Shown: piece by piece, positions 28,834 through 38,458 of the stretch
Layout: every line of letters starts with the position of its first letter
Numbering within the stretch: position 1 is the stretch's first letter
Assembly: GCF_003070865.1 (NCBI RefSeq)
Contig: NZ_CP026948.1
Span: 744,001 to 808,000, forward strand
Reading direction: 5' to 3'
DNA: 64,000 nt
Source of the DNA: Corynebacterium liangguodongii
GTDB taxonomy: Bacteria > Actinomycetota > Actinomycetes > Mycobacteriales > Mycobacteriaceae
Made by a program: the position numbers and the translations under genes
The notes under the pieces: model-generated
Seen by the model: the letters and a program-made list of their open reading frames with translations, nothing else
Database searches by the model: none
Told to the model about the DNA's origin: nothing

Positions 28834-29936
28834 CCGAGCAAGAGCCCACATCGCACCGCGCCGAGCTCGTCATCTCCTACGGCCCCGGCGAGGTCCAGGT
28901 CTCGTCCCCCGGCCACGTGCGCGCGAATCACCTCCATTCCGCGGGGTGGAAGCTGGTGGCACAAAAGGTCGTCTTCGACTTCGGGATGGACGCGATGGTC
29001 GATCGCGCGGCGGCTCTGACGTATTACACGGTGCTCTCTGCGGCGCCAACGGTGTTGGCGCTCTACTCAATTGCTACATTGCTTCTGCCGCGGGACGCCG
29101 CGGCCGTGGATGCGCTGCTCGGGGAGTTCGTGGTGCGTTACGTGCCACGGGATTTGGAAGATGAGGCGGCGCAGTTCTTGCAATCTGTGGTGGGGGAGCC
29201 GCGGCACAACACGCTCGCCCTCGTCGTCTCGATCCTGCTCTCGCTGCTTACCGCCTCGGCCTACGCGCGCTCGTTCTCGCGCAGCGCGAACGTCATCTAC
29301 GGCCGCGCCGAGGGACGCAACATCTTCCTTATATGGGTGACGATGTGGTTGCTCACGCTCGTTCTTGTGGTGGGGGCCGTAGGACTGATATTTGCCTCCC
29401 TGATGCAGGAGCACCTGGTCATCGGACTGCTCACGCCCTTGGCTAGGCCGCTCGGGTTGACCGGGGTCGTGGAGTTTCTCACGCAGGCGTTCTTCCCCGT
29501 GTGGCGGTGGGTGCGCGTGCCTGTCATGGTCATCGTCGCGGTGCTCCTCGTCGCGTGCCTCTATTACTTCGCACCGAACGTGCGCCCCGGCAGGTTTCGT
29601 CTGCTCACGGTCGGCTCCGCGGCCGCCCTTGTCGTCGCCGCGACGGTGTGGACGGGTTTTAGCGCCTATCTCTCCGTGGTGGGTATCCGCAGCGCATACG
29701 GTGCGTTCGGCACGGCGCTCGTCGTCGTGGTGGTGGCGTGGGCGGTGAATCTGGGGCTGCTCGTCGGGGTGAAGATCGATGCCGAGGTGCTGCGTGTCAA
29801 GGAGCTTCAGTGCGGTTACGACTCGGTGCGGCGTATCCAGGCGCGGCCGCGGTCGATGGGGGCTGTGCGTTTCCGCCTCAAGGTGCAGCGGTGGATGGAC
29901 CGCACTGCGCGTCAGGTACAGGAAGAAAACGCATAA
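28830..29936 (+). CDS. YihY/BrkB-family inner membrane protein
   Basis: The 368 residues have a hydrophilic N-terminus and about six transmembrane helices. The family signature MVDRAAALTYYTVLSAAPTV lies near residue 50, followed by YARSFSRSANVIYGR, YYFAPNVRPGRFRLLTVGSA and SAYGAFGTALVVVVVAWAV. YihY/BrkB proteins are conserved but without an agreed function; the old RNase BN label is wrong for this family. The GTG start overlaps the DUF2200 stop. The basic C-terminal tail is probably cytoplasmic. Confidence 0.82.
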   Translation: MTEQEPTSHRAELVISYGPGEVQVSSPGHVRANHLHSAGWKLVAQKVVFDFGMDAMVDRAAALTYYTVLSAAPTVLALYSIATLLLPRDAAAVDALLGEFVVRYVPRDLEDEAAQFLQSVVGEPRHNTLALVVSILLSLLTASAYARSFSRSANVIYGRAEGRNIFLIWVTMWLLTLVLVVGAVGLIFASLMQEHLVIGLLTPLARPLGLTGVVEFLTQAFFPVWRWVRVPVMVIVAVLLVACLYYFAPNVRPGRFRLLTVGSAAALVVAATVWTGFSAYLSVVGIRSAYGAFGTALVVVVVAWAVNLGLLVGVKIDAEVLRVKELQCGYDSVRRIQARPRSMGAVRFRLKVQRWMDRTARQVQEENA

Positions 29937-29963
29937 GCATCTATTTACGAGTAGGCTCGGGGT

Positions 29964-30848
29964 ATGACTCTCACAGATCCCCGCACCAAGTACCCCGTCA
30001 TCTCCCCGCCCGAGCAGACTCAGAAAAACCCAGGCCTGGATGTCGAGATGATCCCCACCGCGGACCGCGGCGAGGATTCCTACGTCGGCTCCGGCAAGCT
30101 TGCAGGGCGCAAGGCCCTCATCACTGGTGGCGATTCCGGAATCGGCGCCGCGGTGGCCATCGCGTACGCGCGCGAGGGCGCGGATGTCGCCATCGCCTAC
30201 CTCCCCTCGGAGGAAGAGGACGCCAACGTCATCGTCGGCCTTATCGAGGATGCCGGCCGCAAGGCCGTGGCCATCCCGGGCAACCTCGAGAGCCGACAGG
30301 AGTGTTTCGACACGGTGGACAAGGCCATCAAGGGCCTCGGCGGGATCGACATTCTGGTCAACAACGCGAGCCGTCAAATCTCCCACGACAACTTCCTCGA
30401 CATCTCGGAAGACGAGTGGGACAAGACGATGAAGACCAACATTTACGCCCCGTTCTATCTGGCCCAGGCCGCCGTGCCGCATATGGAGGCGGGCAGCTCG
30501 ATCATTTTCTCCTCCTCGATTCAGGCCTACGATCCCTCTGCCCACCTCGTGCACTACGCGGTGACGAAGGCTGCGATGAACAACATGTCGAAGGGGCTGT
30601 CCATGGCGCTGCTCGCGGAGAAGGGAATTCGCGTCAACGCGGTGGCGCCGGGGCCGATCTGGACGCCGCTACAGCCTTCGCTCGGGCAGCCTATGGAGAA
30701 GCTGACGCAGTTCGGCCAGGATTCGGAGATCGGGCGCGCCGGGCAGCCCGCCGAACTTGCCGGTGCCTACGTCTTCCTCGCCTCCGAGGACGCCTCCTAC
30801 GTCTCCGGGGAGACGCTCGCGGTGACGGGTGGAGCGCTCACGCCGTAG
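29964..30848 (+). CDS. SDR family oxidoreductase (YghA/glucose dehydrogenase-like)
   Basis: This 294-residue short-chain dehydrogenase has an N-terminal extension of about 45 residues (QTQKNPGLDVEMIPTADRGE), typical of the YghA/GsiB-linked group. The cofactor loop is ITGGDSGIGAAVAIAYA, the NNAS motif is LVNNASRQIS, and the catalytic site is YAVTK in HLVHYAVTKAAMNN. VNAVAPGPIWTPLQPS is the usual late motif. Substrate cannot be assigned; aldehydes or sugars are reported for relatives. It stands alone between YihY and the patatin gene. Confidence 0.85.
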   Translation: MTLTDPRTKYPVISPPEQTQKNPGLDVEMIPTADRGEDSYVGSGKLAGRKALITGGDSGIGAAVAIAYAREGADVAIAYLPSEEEDANVIVGLIEDAGRKAVAIPGNLESRQECFDTVDKAIKGLGGIDILVNNASRQISHDNFLDISEDEWDKTMKTNIYAPFYLAQAAVPHMEAGSSIIFSSSIQAYDPSAHLVHYAVTKAAMNNMSKGLSMALLAEKGIRVNAVAPGPIWTPLQPSLGQPMEKLTQFGQDSEIGRAGQPAELAGAYVFLASEDASYVSGETLAVTGGALTP

Positions 30849-30858
30849 TCTTGAAGGC

Positions 30859-31725
30859 ATGATCGACGCCCGCGATACCGCTTTGATTATTGAGGGCGGC
30901 GGGATGCGTAACTCCTACACCGCACCCGCCGTCGTCAAGTTTATCGAGGAAGGCGTGCGCTTTGGCTGGGTTGGTGGGGTCTCCGCGGGTTCCGTCCACG
31001 CGGCGAACTACGCTTCGCGTGACGCGGAGCGGGCGAAAGCGGCGTTTACGGACCTCGTCTCCCACCCGAAGTTCGGCGGGTGGCTCAAGCTCGTGCGCGG
31101 CCAGGGCTACTTCAACTCCGAGTTCATCTATGGCGAATCTGAAGCGCTGCTGCCATTCGATTTCGAGGCGTTCACAGCCAGCGAGGTCGAGCTGCACGTT
31201 GAGGCGATGCGAGCGGATACGGGGGATACCGTCGCGTGGACGCGGCGCGATTTCGCGCGGCGTCCCGACCTCATTTTCCAGGCCACGCGCGCCTCCTCGA
31301 CGGTGCCGAAGGTCATGCCGATCACGCTTATCGACGACGCTCCCTACGTCGACGGCGCCCTCGGCGAGTCGGGTGGTTTGCTTATCGACGCCGCGCAGCG
31401 CGCTGGGTTCGACAAATTCCTCGTCCTGGCCACACGTCCCCGTGACTTTGTGAAGAATCCGATCGCCCAGCCGGCGGCGGTGCGCCGCTTCTTCCGGCGC
31501 TACCCGGCGATCGGCGAGGCCCTCTTGGAAAGGGCGCGTCGCTACAATGCGTCGAAAAGCAAGATACTGGCCGCTGAAGCCGCAGGCCGCGCCGTCGTTC
31601 TCTTCCCTGACGACATGCAGGTCGAATCCACGGAGCGTCGCCTCGCGCGGCTGGACGCTAACTACCTCGCAGGCGAACGGCAGGTTGAGCGTGAGTGGGC
31701 CAGGTGGGAGAAGTTTCTCGCCTAA
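30859..31725 (+). CDS. Patatin-like phospholipase
   Basis: The 288-residue hydrolase starts with ALIIEGGGMRNSYTA, the oxyanion-hole glycines of patatins. The nucleophile elbow GVSAGS follows (Ser of G-x-S-x-G) and the catalytic Asp lies in YVDGALGE. This Ser-Asp dyad family removes acyl chains from lipids. There is no signal peptide, so it is cytosolic or membrane-associated on the inside. It is close to the E. coli YjjU-type group. ATG 30859 is preceded by GAAGG; an upstream start would be inside the SDR gene. Confidence 0.85.
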   Translation: MIDARDTALIIEGGGMRNSYTAPAVVKFIEEGVRFGWVGGVSAGSVHAANYASRDAERAKAAFTDLVSHPKFGGWLKLVRGQGYFNSEFIYGESEALLPFDFEAFTASEVELHVEAMRADTGDTVAWTRRDFARRPDLIFQATRASSTVPKVMPITLIDDAPYVDGALGESGGLLIDAAQRAGFDKFLVLATRPRDFVKNPIAQPAAVRRFFRRYPAIGEALLERARRYNASKSKILAAEAAGRAVVLFPDDMQVESTERRLARLDANYLAGERQVEREWARWEKFLA

Positions 31726-31749
31726 CCCTGCTCGATGCGCGCGAAGGCT

Positions 31750-31773
31750 GTACGATTTATTAAAAATCCGTAC
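31750..31773. promoter_or_regulatory. Candidate TetR operator upstream of thiolase operon
   Basis: This 24-bp near-palindrome begins GTACGATTT and ends AAATCCGTAC. It ends 21 bp before the thiolase ATG, where a repressor would block the promoter. The site at 37219-37242 has the same length and ends, with 16 of 24 positions identical by my alignment. The likely binder is the TetR protein encoded at 36610-37191. Confidence 0.6.
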
Positions 31774-31794
31774 GGTAGGAGGGAGTGAGAGCGC

Positions 31795-32979
31795 ATGTCG
31801 GAGAGAGCAGGCGACGTCGTGATCGTAGGTGCCGCGCGCACACCATTTGGTAAGTTGCTGGGCGGGCTATCCACGCTGAGTGCGGTCCAGCTAGGAAGCC
31901 GCGCGATAAGGGGGGCGCTGGCGCAGGCCGGGGTCCCCGGCACGAACATCGACGCTGTCATCCTCGGGCAGGTCTTGCAAGCCGGGGTAGGGCAAAATCC
32001 GGCGAAGCAGGCCGCTCTCGGCGCCGGGATCAGCCCGGCTGCACACACGTCCACGGTGAACAAGGTCTGTCTCTCCGGGCTGACCGCGGTCATCGACTCG
32101 GCCCGCCTAATCCGCTCCGGAGAGGCGCGTGTCGTCGTCGCCGGCGGCATGGAATCGATGACGAATGCCCCACACATCTTGCCCGGCGCCCGCGCGGGCG
32201 TGAAGTTTGGCGCCATCGAGGCGATCGACCATATGGAATACGACGGCCTGCGCTCCGCCGAGCTCGGTATCTCCATGGGGCTGCTCACGGAACAATTCGC
32301 CGCATCCTTTCCCGTCGATCGCGCCGACCAGGATCGGGCGGCGGCCTTGTCCCACCAGCGCGCCCGTGCCGCCACGGACGAAGGGATCTTTGCCGCAGAG
32401 GTCGTGCCTGTGACGATCAACCGCAAGGGTGAGGTGACCATTGCTGCCGACGAGGGAATTCGTGATGGGGTTACCACCGATTCCCTGAGGAAGCTGCGAC
32501 CCGTGTTCTCCTCCGAAGGCGAGATCACGGCGGGTAATTCTTCGCCACTTTCCGACGGCGCCGCGGCAGTGGTGCTGACCACCCGGGCGCATGCGGAAGA
32601 GGCTGGCTGGCAGGTGCTGGCTACCCTGCGAGCACCGGGACAAGTCGCCGGGCCCGATGCGTCGCTGCAGGCCCAGCCGGCCAACGCTTTACACGCCGCA
32701 CTGATCCGGCAGGGCTGGAGGATCACTGACCTCGACCACATCGAGATCAACGAGGCTTTCGCCTCCGTATCGGTCCACTCCGCCCGGGCGCTGGGGGTAA
32801 ACCCGGAGGTGGTCAACCCGCACGGCGGGGCGATCGCGCTGGGGCACCCGATCGGTGCGTCCGGGGCCAGACTGGTGGTCCACGCCGCCCATAGCATCGC
32901 TGCCGGTGCGGCTCGGAGAGCCGGCGTTGCACTCTGTGGCGGCGGGGGACAGGGCGAAGCACTACTTTTGGAGGCATAG
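31795..32979 (+). CDS. Acetyl-CoA acyltransferase (thiolase)
   Basis: This 394-residue thiolase starts VVIVGAARTPFGKLLGGLS. The nucleophilic Cys92 is in NKVCLSGLTAVIDSA, the His in GHPIGASGARL and the second Cys in CGGGGQGEALLLE, all the residues needed for Claisen cleavage. GGMESMTNAPH is also conserved. In this cluster it would cleave 2-methylacetoacetyl-CoA (isoleucine route) or general 3-ketoacyl-CoA. It is the first gene of a plus-strand operon with the hydrolase and hydratase that follow, 1 and 6 bp apart. Confidence 0.9.
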   Translation: MSERAGDVVIVGAARTPFGKLLGGLSTLSAVQLGSRAIRGALAQAGVPGTNIDAVILGQVLQAGVGQNPAKQAALGAGISPAAHTSTVNKVCLSGLTAVIDSARLIRSGEARVVVAGGMESMTNAPHILPGARAGVKFGAIEAIDHMEYDGLRSAELGISMGLLTEQFAASFPVDRADQDRAAALSHQRARAATDEGIFAAEVVPVTINRKGEVTIAADEGIRDGVTTDSLRKLRPVFSSEGEITAGNSSPLSDGAAAVVLTTRAHAEEAGWQVLATLRAPGQVAGPDASLQAQPANALHAALIRQGWRITDLDHIEINEAFASVSVHSARALGVNPEVVNPHGGAIALGHPIGASGARLVVHAAHSIAAGAARRAGVALCGGGGQGEALLLEA

Positions 32980-32980
32980 C

Positions 32981-34030
32981 ATGACGACAGAAATCCTCAA
33001 CGAGGTCCGCGGCCACGCGGGAATCCTCACGCTGAACCGTCCGCAGGCGCTCAACGCGCTTACCCTGGAAATGATCCGCGAGGCCCGCCGCGTGGTCGAT
33101 GGGTGGGCCGCAGACGACGCGGTGGAACTCGTGGTCATCCGCGGCGCGGGCGAGCGTGGCCTGTGTGCCGGCGGTGACGTGGCTGCCCTCTACCGCGACG
33201 CGATCGCAGGAGGTCACGAAGGGGAGACCTTCTGGCGCGAGGAATACGAGCTCGACTACACGATCGCGGCCTTCCCCAAACCCGTCGTAGCCTTGATGAG
33301 TGGCATCGTGCTGGGTGGCGGAGTGGGCATTTCCGCGCATGCCTCGCACCGCGTTGTCACCGACGACTCCCGCGTTGGCATGCCCGAGGTCGGCATCGGT
33401 TACTCCCCAGACGCCGGTGGGTCATACCTGCTCTCCCGCGCGCCGGACGGGCTGGGGCGCCACCTCGCCTACACGGCGCTGCACGTCGGTGCCGCGGAGG
33501 CGATCGACACCGGGTTCGCCGACGTGTTTGTGCCTTCCGGGAGTCTGGACGGGCTCGTCGATACGCTGTGCGAAACCGGTGATCCGGGCGTGATCGCCGA
33601 GTTTTCCCGCGAGATTGGCCCCGGCTTCGGCACGGAGCGCGGCGAGATGGTCGAGATCTACGGCGACGCGCACGACCCGGTCGAGATCCTTGCCAGGCTA
33701 GACGGTTGTCATTCCGAGTGGGCCGCAAAGGCCGCGAAGGTGATGCGCCGCAACTCTCCTCTGGGCATCCGGGTCACGCAGCGCTCGCTGGAGCGCAACC
33801 TTTCGCTCGACTTAGCGGGCACGCTCACCCAGGAGTTCTGGATGTCGCTCAACATGCAGCGCCATCCCGAATTCGTCGAGGGCATCCGGGCCCAGGTTGT
33901 CGAGAAGGATCGCTCACCGAAGTGGACCTACGCCTCGCTTGAGGACGTCCCTACCGACCTCCCCGATTCCATGTTCGAGCCTATTTCCGGCCCGACCCCG
34001 CCTGATTTCAGCCACCCGAAAGGAAAATAG
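32981..34030 (+). CDS. 3-hydroxyisobutyryl-CoA hydrolase
   Basis: This 349-residue crotonase-fold protein is longer than hydratases and is of the HIBCH type. GDVAALYRDAI, GGGVGISAHASHRVVTD, MPEVGIGYSPDAGGSYLLSR and the late FWMSLNMQRHPEFVEGIRA are characteristic of the group that hydrolyses 3-hydroxyisobutyryl-CoA in valine breakdown. The ATG at 32981 follows the thiolase stop by 1 bp. Its place with mmsA- and mmsB-like genes in the same window supports hydrolase over hydratase. Confidence 0.85.
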   Translation: MTTEILNEVRGHAGILTLNRPQALNALTLEMIREARRVVDGWAADDAVELVVIRGAGERGLCAGGDVAALYRDAIAGGHEGETFWREEYELDYTIAAFPKPVVALMSGIVLGGGVGISAHASHRVVTDDSRVGMPEVGIGYSPDAGGSYLLSRAPDGLGRHLAYTALHVGAAEAIDTGFADVFVPSGSLDGLVDTLCETGDPGVIAEFSREIGPGFGTERGEMVEIYGDAHDPVEILARLDGCHSEWAAKAAKVMRRNSPLGIRVTQRSLERNLSLDLAGTLTQEFWMSLNMQRHPEFVEGIRAQVVEKDRSPKWTYASLEDVPTDLPDSMFEPISGPTPPDFSHPKGK

Positions 34031-34036
34031 AGCCCC

Positions 34037-34798
34037 ATGATCATTACCGAGACACACGGACGCGTGGGCCTGATCACGCTCAACCGCCCTGAGACGCTCA
34101 ACGCGCTCAACGACGAGACCATGCGTGAGGTCACGGCCGCCGTGACCGCCTTCGACCGCGACGAGGAGATCGGCGCGATCGTCCTCACCGGCTCCGAGAG
34201 GGCCTTCGCCGCCGGCGCCGACATCAAGGAAATGGCGGATAAGAGCGCCACCGAGATGTATTCCGCGGACTGGTTCGCGGGGTGGGACGAGCTCACCCGC
34301 GCCCGCACGCCGATCATCGCCGCGGTCGGCGGCTACGCTCTCGGCGGCGGCTGCGAGCTGGCCATGATGTGTGATTTCATCATTGCGGCGGATAACGCCA
34401 AGTTCGGCCAACCCGAGGTCAACCTCGGCGTGACCCCGGGGATGGGCGGCTCGCAGCGCCTCGCCCGCGCGGTGGGTAAGGCCAAGGCGATGGAGATGTG
34501 CCTGACGGGCAGGATGATGGACGCCGAAGAGGCAGAGCGCGCGGGTCTCGTCGCCAGGGTCGTGCCGGCCGCCGAGCTGCTTGACAAAGCCCTCGAGACC
34601 GCCTCGACCATCGCGGAGAAGTCGCTGGTAGCCACCACAATGATCAAGGAGCAGGTCAACGCGTCCTGGGAGACGACGCTGAGCCAGGGCCTGCTCTTCG
34701 AACGGCGCACCTTCCACTCGATTTTCGCCTCTAAGGATCAAGCGGAAGGTATGGCCGCGTTTGTGGAGAAGCGCAAGCCCGGCTTCACCAACTCTTAG
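34037..34798 (+). CDS. Enoyl-CoA hydratase
   Basis: This 253-residue crotonase has [15 protein letters not shown] N-terminal residues and [15 protein letters not shown] with the oxyanion backbone. Both catalytic glutamates are expected in [16 protein letters not shown] and [19 protein letters not shown], and both segments are intact. It would hydrate methacrylyl-CoA and tiglyl-CoA in this cluster. It is the third gene of the thiolase operon and its stop overlaps the convergent acyl-CoA synthetase stop by 4 bp. Confidence 0.9.
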   Translation: MIITETHGRVGLITLNRPETLNALNDETMREVTAAVTAFDRDEEIGAIVLTGSERAFAAGADIKEMADKSATEMYSADWFAGWDELTRARTPIIAAVGGYALGGGCELAMMCDFIIAADNAKFGQPEVNLGVTPGMGGSQRLARAVGKAKAMEMCLTGRMMDAEEAERAGLVARVVPAAELLDKALETASTIAEKSLVATTMIKEQVNASWETTLSQGLLFERRTFHSIFASKDQAEGMAAFVEKRKPGFTNS

Positions 34799-36528
34799 TC
34801 TCCCTTCAGCTCCGGGAAATCGGCGTCGGCGAATTCCGTCGGCGCCGTCGTCGCCCCGCCGTCAGCCGCGTGGATCTCAACCTCGCGGGCGCGCAGCTCA
34901 ACCCGGCGGATCTTGCCGGAGATGGTCTTTGGCAGTTCGAAGAACTCCAGGCGCCGGATCCGTTTGTACGGGGCGAGACCGTCGCGGCAGTGCTTGAGGA
35001 TCTCCGCCGCGGTCCCCGCGCTGGGCTCGAAACCCGGGGCGAGCGCGACGTAGGCCTTAGGCACCGCGTGGCGGATCGGGTCCGGCGAGGGCACAACGGC
35101 GACCTCGGCCACGGCGCCGTGCTCGATGACGACGGATTCGAGTTCGAAGGGGGAGAGCCGGTAGTCTGAGGCCTTGAACACGTCGTCGGCGCGGCCGATG
35201 TAGAAGATGTACCCGTCGGCGTCGCGCCGCGCGGTATCCCCGGTGTGGTAGTAGCCGTCACGGAAGACCTCGGCGTTCTTCTCCGCCTCCCGGAAGTAGC
35301 CGGGGGTCAGGCCCACCGGGCGGGGGTCGAGCTTGAGGCAGATTTCACCGGTGTCTCCTTCCTTGTTCGTCTCCGGGTCGATCAGCGCGACAGTAAAGCC
35401 GGGCAGTGGCCGGCCCATCGAGCCCGGCTTGACCTGCTGGCCGGGGGTGTTGGCGATTTGCACCGAGGTCTCGGTCTGGCCGAACCCGTCGCGCACGCGG
35501 GTGCCCCAGGCGCGCTCGATGGTCGAGATGAGCTCGGGGTCGAGCGGCTCCCCGGCGGCGACGAGCTTGGTCGGTGGGTGCTTGATCTGGGCGAGGTCGG
35601 CTTGGACGAGCATGCGCCACACGGTCGGCGGGGCGCAGAAGCTGCTGACGTGCTCGGCGTCCATGATGGCGAGCAGCCCGGGGGCGTCGAAGCGCTCGTA
35701 GTTGTAGAGGAATACGGTCGCCCCGGCGATCCAGGGGGCGAAGAAGTTCGACCAGGCGTGCTTCGCCCAGCCGGGGGCCGCGACGTTGAGGTGGACGTCG
35801 CCTTCGGTGAGTCCAATCCAGTACATCGTGGTGAGGTGGCCGACGGGGTAGGATGTGTGGGTGTGCTCGACGAGCTTGGCCTTCGACGTCGTGCCGGAGG
35901 TGAAGTACAAAAGCAGCGACTCGTCCGCCCGGGTCGGGCACTTCGGGGTGTATTCGAGTGGGGCTGCGACGGAATCGTTGTAGCACAGCGTCGGGTGTGC
36001 GCTCTGCGCAGGTGAGTCGCCGTCGACCTGGATGAGGGTGAAATCGCCCCTGACCGCGCCGAATTTCTCCGCGTTGGAGGCGTTGGTGACCACCCAGGAG
36101 ATGCCCGCGCGCTCGGTGCGGTCTTGGAGATCGGCGTGGCCGAGCATGGCGGTGGCGGGGTTGATGACAAGGCCGGCCTTAATGCAGGCGAGCATCGTCT
36201 CCCACAGCTCGACCTGGTTTCCTAGCATGATCATGACGCGATCGCCGCGGGTGGCGCCAACGGATTCGAACCAGTTCGCCAGCTGCGCGGAGCGCTGCCC
36301 GAGTTCGGCGAACGTGCGGCGCAGGATGGAGCCGTCGGCGTCCGCGATGACAAGAGCGTCGCGCTCGCGTGTCGACGCCTCTGTGGCCAGGTGGTCGAAC
36401 CAGTCGAGGGCGAAGTTGAAGTGCTCGAAGCGGGGCCATTCGAAGGCCTGCCGGGCGGCTTCGTAGTCGGTGCTCAGGCCGGCGAGCCGGTCGCGGGCGG
36501 CCTTGAACTGCTCAGTGGTGGGGTTCAC
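34795..36528 (-). CDS. AMP-forming acyl-CoA synthetase
   Basis: This 577-residue ANL-superfamily enzyme has the P-loop [20 protein letters not shown], the motif [31 protein letters not shown] and [27 protein letters not shown]. The catalytic Lys is in [14 protein letters not shown] near the C-terminus. It is acetyl-/medium-chain synthetase-like and would activate a short or branched acid such as isobutyrate, by context. The start is GTG 36528 with AGGAGAT before it. It shares the intergenic region upstream with no other start; tetR is 81 bp away on the same strand. Confidence 0.87.
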   Translation of the reverse strand: MNPTTEQFKAARDRLAGLSTDYEAARQAFEWPRFEHFNFALDWFDHLATEASTRERDALVIADADGSILRRTFAELGQRSAQLANWFESVGATRGDRVMIMLGNQVELWETMLACIKAGLVINPATAMLGHADLQDRTERAGISWVVTNASNAEKFGAVRGDFTLIQVDGDSPAQSAHPTLCYNDSVAAPLEYTPKCPTRADESLLLYFTSGTTSKAKLVEHTHTSYPVGHLTTMYWIGLTEGDVHLNVAAPGWAKHAWSNFFAPWIAGATVFLYNYERFDAPGLLAIMDAEHVSSFCAPPTVWRMLVQADLAQIKHPPTKLVAAGEPLDPELISTIERAWGTRVRDGFGQTETSVQIANTPGQQVKPGSMGRPLPGFTVALIDPETNKEGDTGEICLKLDPRPVGLTPGYFREAEKNAEVFRDGYYHTGDTARRDADGYIFYIGRADDVFKASDYRLSPFELESVVIEHGAVAEVAVVPSPDPIRHAVPKAYVALAPGFEPSAGTAAEILKHCRDGLAPYKRIRRLEFFELPKTISGKIRRVELRAREVEIHAADGGATTAPTEFADADFPELKGD

Positions 36529-36557
36529 GGGGGATCTCCTTTGACGTCGGGGCCCTC

Positions 36558-36570
36558 GTAACGTTAGTGA
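36558..36570. promoter_or_regulatory. Possible half-operator upstream of acyl-CoA synthetase
   Basis: GTAACGTTAGTGA matches the left half of the 37219-37242 operator candidate at 11 of 13 positions, and an AT-rich stretch follows. The right half is not conserved, so this is a weaker site, about 30 bp upstream of the synthetase GTG. Confidence 0.3.
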
Positions 36571-36609
36571 TTATTTTCTATACAAACGTAGGATTGGGAA
36601 ATTTTTTTT

Positions 36610-37191
36610 CTAGTGCGCGGCGATGCCGCCGAGGATGAGCCGTCCGAGCTCCCGGTAGGCTGCAGAGAGTCCGATGTCCTCCGCATACTCGCCCTGCTGG
36701 ATGTCGCTCATCGTGCGGTATATCAGTGCCGCGATGAACTCCGGGGACGGGGTGGAGAACTCGCCGCTCTCGATGCCCGCATTGATGAGCGCCTTGATGG
36801 TTGCCACCGCGGCTGCAGTGTTGACGGAGTAGACCTCCTGCGCCACGGCCTCCACGGCGAGGTCGCGGGCGAAAGTGGGGCTGACCGGGGCGAGCGCCTC
36901 CGACATGGCGGCGAAGTACTTCCTAAGGGCGAGCGCGGGGGATTCGGCCGTGGGGGCGGTCGCCCGCGCGATGTCCTGGAAGAAGCTGATGAGGACCCGC
37001 CGGATGATCTCGTCGCGCGAGCCACCAAGCGCGTAGATCGTCGATTTCGAGCAGTGGTAGCGCTTGACGGCGGAGTCGATGGTGAAGGATTCGAACCCCT
37101 CCGCGAGGAAGTCGGCCTTGAGAGTGTCGAATAGCTCGCGCTGCCGGGTGGTGAGTTCACGGGTCACGAAATCCAGCTTAGTTGCGTCCAT
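36610..37191 (-). CDS. TetR-family transcriptional regulator
   Basis: This 193-residue regulator has a TetR-like helix-turn-helix in FESFTIDSAVKRYHCSKSTI, although the recognition helix is atypical (SKSTIYALGGSRDEIIRRVL). The C-terminal ligand domain follows. It sits between the synthetase gene and the divergent acyl-CoA dehydrogenase operon, in the middle of the branched-chain acyl-CoA block, the usual position for a repressor relieved by an acyl-CoA. Candidate operators are at 31750 and 37219. Ligand and targets are inferred. Confidence 0.82.
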   Translation of the reverse strand: MDATKLDFVTRELTTRQRELFDTLKADFLAEGFESFTIDSAVKRYHCSKSTIYALGGSRDEIIRRVLISFFQDIARATAPTAESPALALRKYFAAMSEALAPVSPTFARDLAVEAVAQEVYSVNTAAAVATIKALINAGIESGEFSTPSPEFIAALIYRTMSDIQQGEYAEDIGLSAAYRELGRLILGGIAAH

Positions 37192-37218
37192 TTTCGAGAC
37201 GCGGCCACCCCACGCACG

Positions 37219-37242
37219 GTACAGTTAGTGACATAACCGTAC
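37219..37242. promoter_or_regulatory. Candidate TetR operator between tetR and acyl-CoA dehydrogenase gene
   Basis: This 24-bp imperfect palindrome has arms GTACAGTTA and TAACCGTAC around GTGACA. The arms match at 8 of 9 positions. It lies 16 bp before the acyl-CoA dehydrogenase ATG and 28 bp before the tetR ATG, so one site could control both divergent transcripts. The architecture matches the site at 31750-31773. Confidence 0.65.
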
Positions 37243-37257
37243 TGCAAGGAGTATGTC

Positions 37258-38427
37258 ATGGCCTTCATCCCTCACCCGGACGCCGATATTCTCGCCGTCG
37301 CGGGGCGCCTCGAACCCAGCGAGCGCACGCGGCTGCGCGAGATCCACGAGTTTCTCCAGAGCGAGATCGCCCCGGTGACCGGACCGTACTGGGATGCCGA
37401 AGAATTCCCCTTCGACCTCCTCCCGAAGCTCGCCAGCGAGGGCCTCGGCGAGGTTGAGCTGGGGCAGACCTCCCGGCTCTTCCGCGGCCTCGTCTACGCG
37501 GAGCTCACGCGTGCTGACGTCTCTGTCTCCGCCTTCGTCGGAATCCACAACGAGCTCATCGTCGGCATGCTCAACGAGCTCGGCTCCGAGGAGCAGAAAA
37601 AGACCTGGCTGCCGGGGCTACGCACTTTTGACAAGGCCGGCTGCTTCGCGCTGACGGAGCCCGAGCACGGCTCCGACATCGCCGGCGGCCTTGCCACCAC
37701 TGCGGAGCGAACCGCGGAGGGATGGGTAATCAACGGCAAGAAGCGATGGATAGGCGGCGGAACTTTCGCCGATTTTGCCATCACTTTCGCCCGCGACACC
37801 GCCGACGGAAGCATCCGGGCGTTTCTCGTCGAGCTTGACCGCGTGGGGGTGAGCGCGGAGAAGATCTCCGGCAAGATGGGTCTGCGCATCATGCAAAATG
37901 CAGACATCATCTTCGACGGCGTCACCATCCCCCACGGCAACGCGCTGCCCGGGGCACAGTCCTTCGCCAACGTCAATGACTTCCTGTGCTCCTCGCGCGC
38001 GTGGGTCGGCTGGCAGGGCGCTGGGATCCAGCTCGCGATCTTCGATGCGGCCCGCGACTACGCCATCAACCGCCAGCAGTTTGGCCGGCCGATTGCGAAG
38101 TTCCAGCTCGTCCAGGAACAGCTCGTGCGCATCCTCGGCAACGCCTCCGCCTCGCTCGCGCTTATGGCCCAGGTGGCCGAGGTGCAGCAACACGGCGGGC
38201 TTGTCATGCCGATCGCGGCGCTGGCCAAGGCCACCACCACTCGTCTCGCCCGCGAATCGGCCTCCCTCGGCCGGGCCATTGGCGGCGGCAATGGCATCCT
38301 CACCGAGCACGGGCTCTCAAAGCTCATGGGGGATGCCGAGGTGCTGTTTACCTACGAGGGAACCTACGACATCAACTCGCTGATCGTCGGCCGCGCAGTT
38401 ACAGGCGTGTCCGCCTTCGTGTCCTAA
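37258..38427 (+). CDS. Acyl-CoA dehydrogenase (probable isobutyryl-/branched-chain type)
   Basis: This 389-residue FAD enzyme has CFALTEPEHGSDIAGGL, the FAD/substrate motif, and WVINGKKRWIGGGTFADFAI. The C-terminal TYEGTYDINSLIVGRAVTG contains the catalytic base Glu367. In context it would oxidise isobutyryl-CoA and 2-methylbutyryl-CoA. It also resembles glutaryl-CoA dehydrogenases, so the substrate is inferred from neighbours. AAGGAG lies upstream of ATG 37258. It is the first gene of a four-gene operon through mmsB. Confidence 0.87.
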   Translation: MAFIPHPDADILAVAGRLEPSERTRLREIHEFLQSEIAPVTGPYWDAEEFPFDLLPKLASEGLGEVELGQTSRLFRGLVYAELTRADVSVSAFVGIHNELIVGMLNELGSEEQKKTWLPGLRTFDKAGCFALTEPEHGSDIAGGLATTAERTAEGWVINGKKRWIGGGTFADFAITFARDTADGSIRAFLVELDRVGVSAEKISGKMGLRIMQNADIIFDGVTIPHGNALPGAQSFANVNDFLCSSRAWVGWQGAGIQLAIFDAARDYAINRQQFGRPIAKFQLVQEQLVRILGNASASLALMAQVAEVQQHGGLVMPIAALAKATTTRLARESASLGRAIGGGNGILTEHGLSKLMGDAEVLFTYEGTYDINSLIVGRAVTGVSAFVS

Positions 38428-38458
38428 CTCTTCAACAACCATTGCAAGGAGCATTTCA

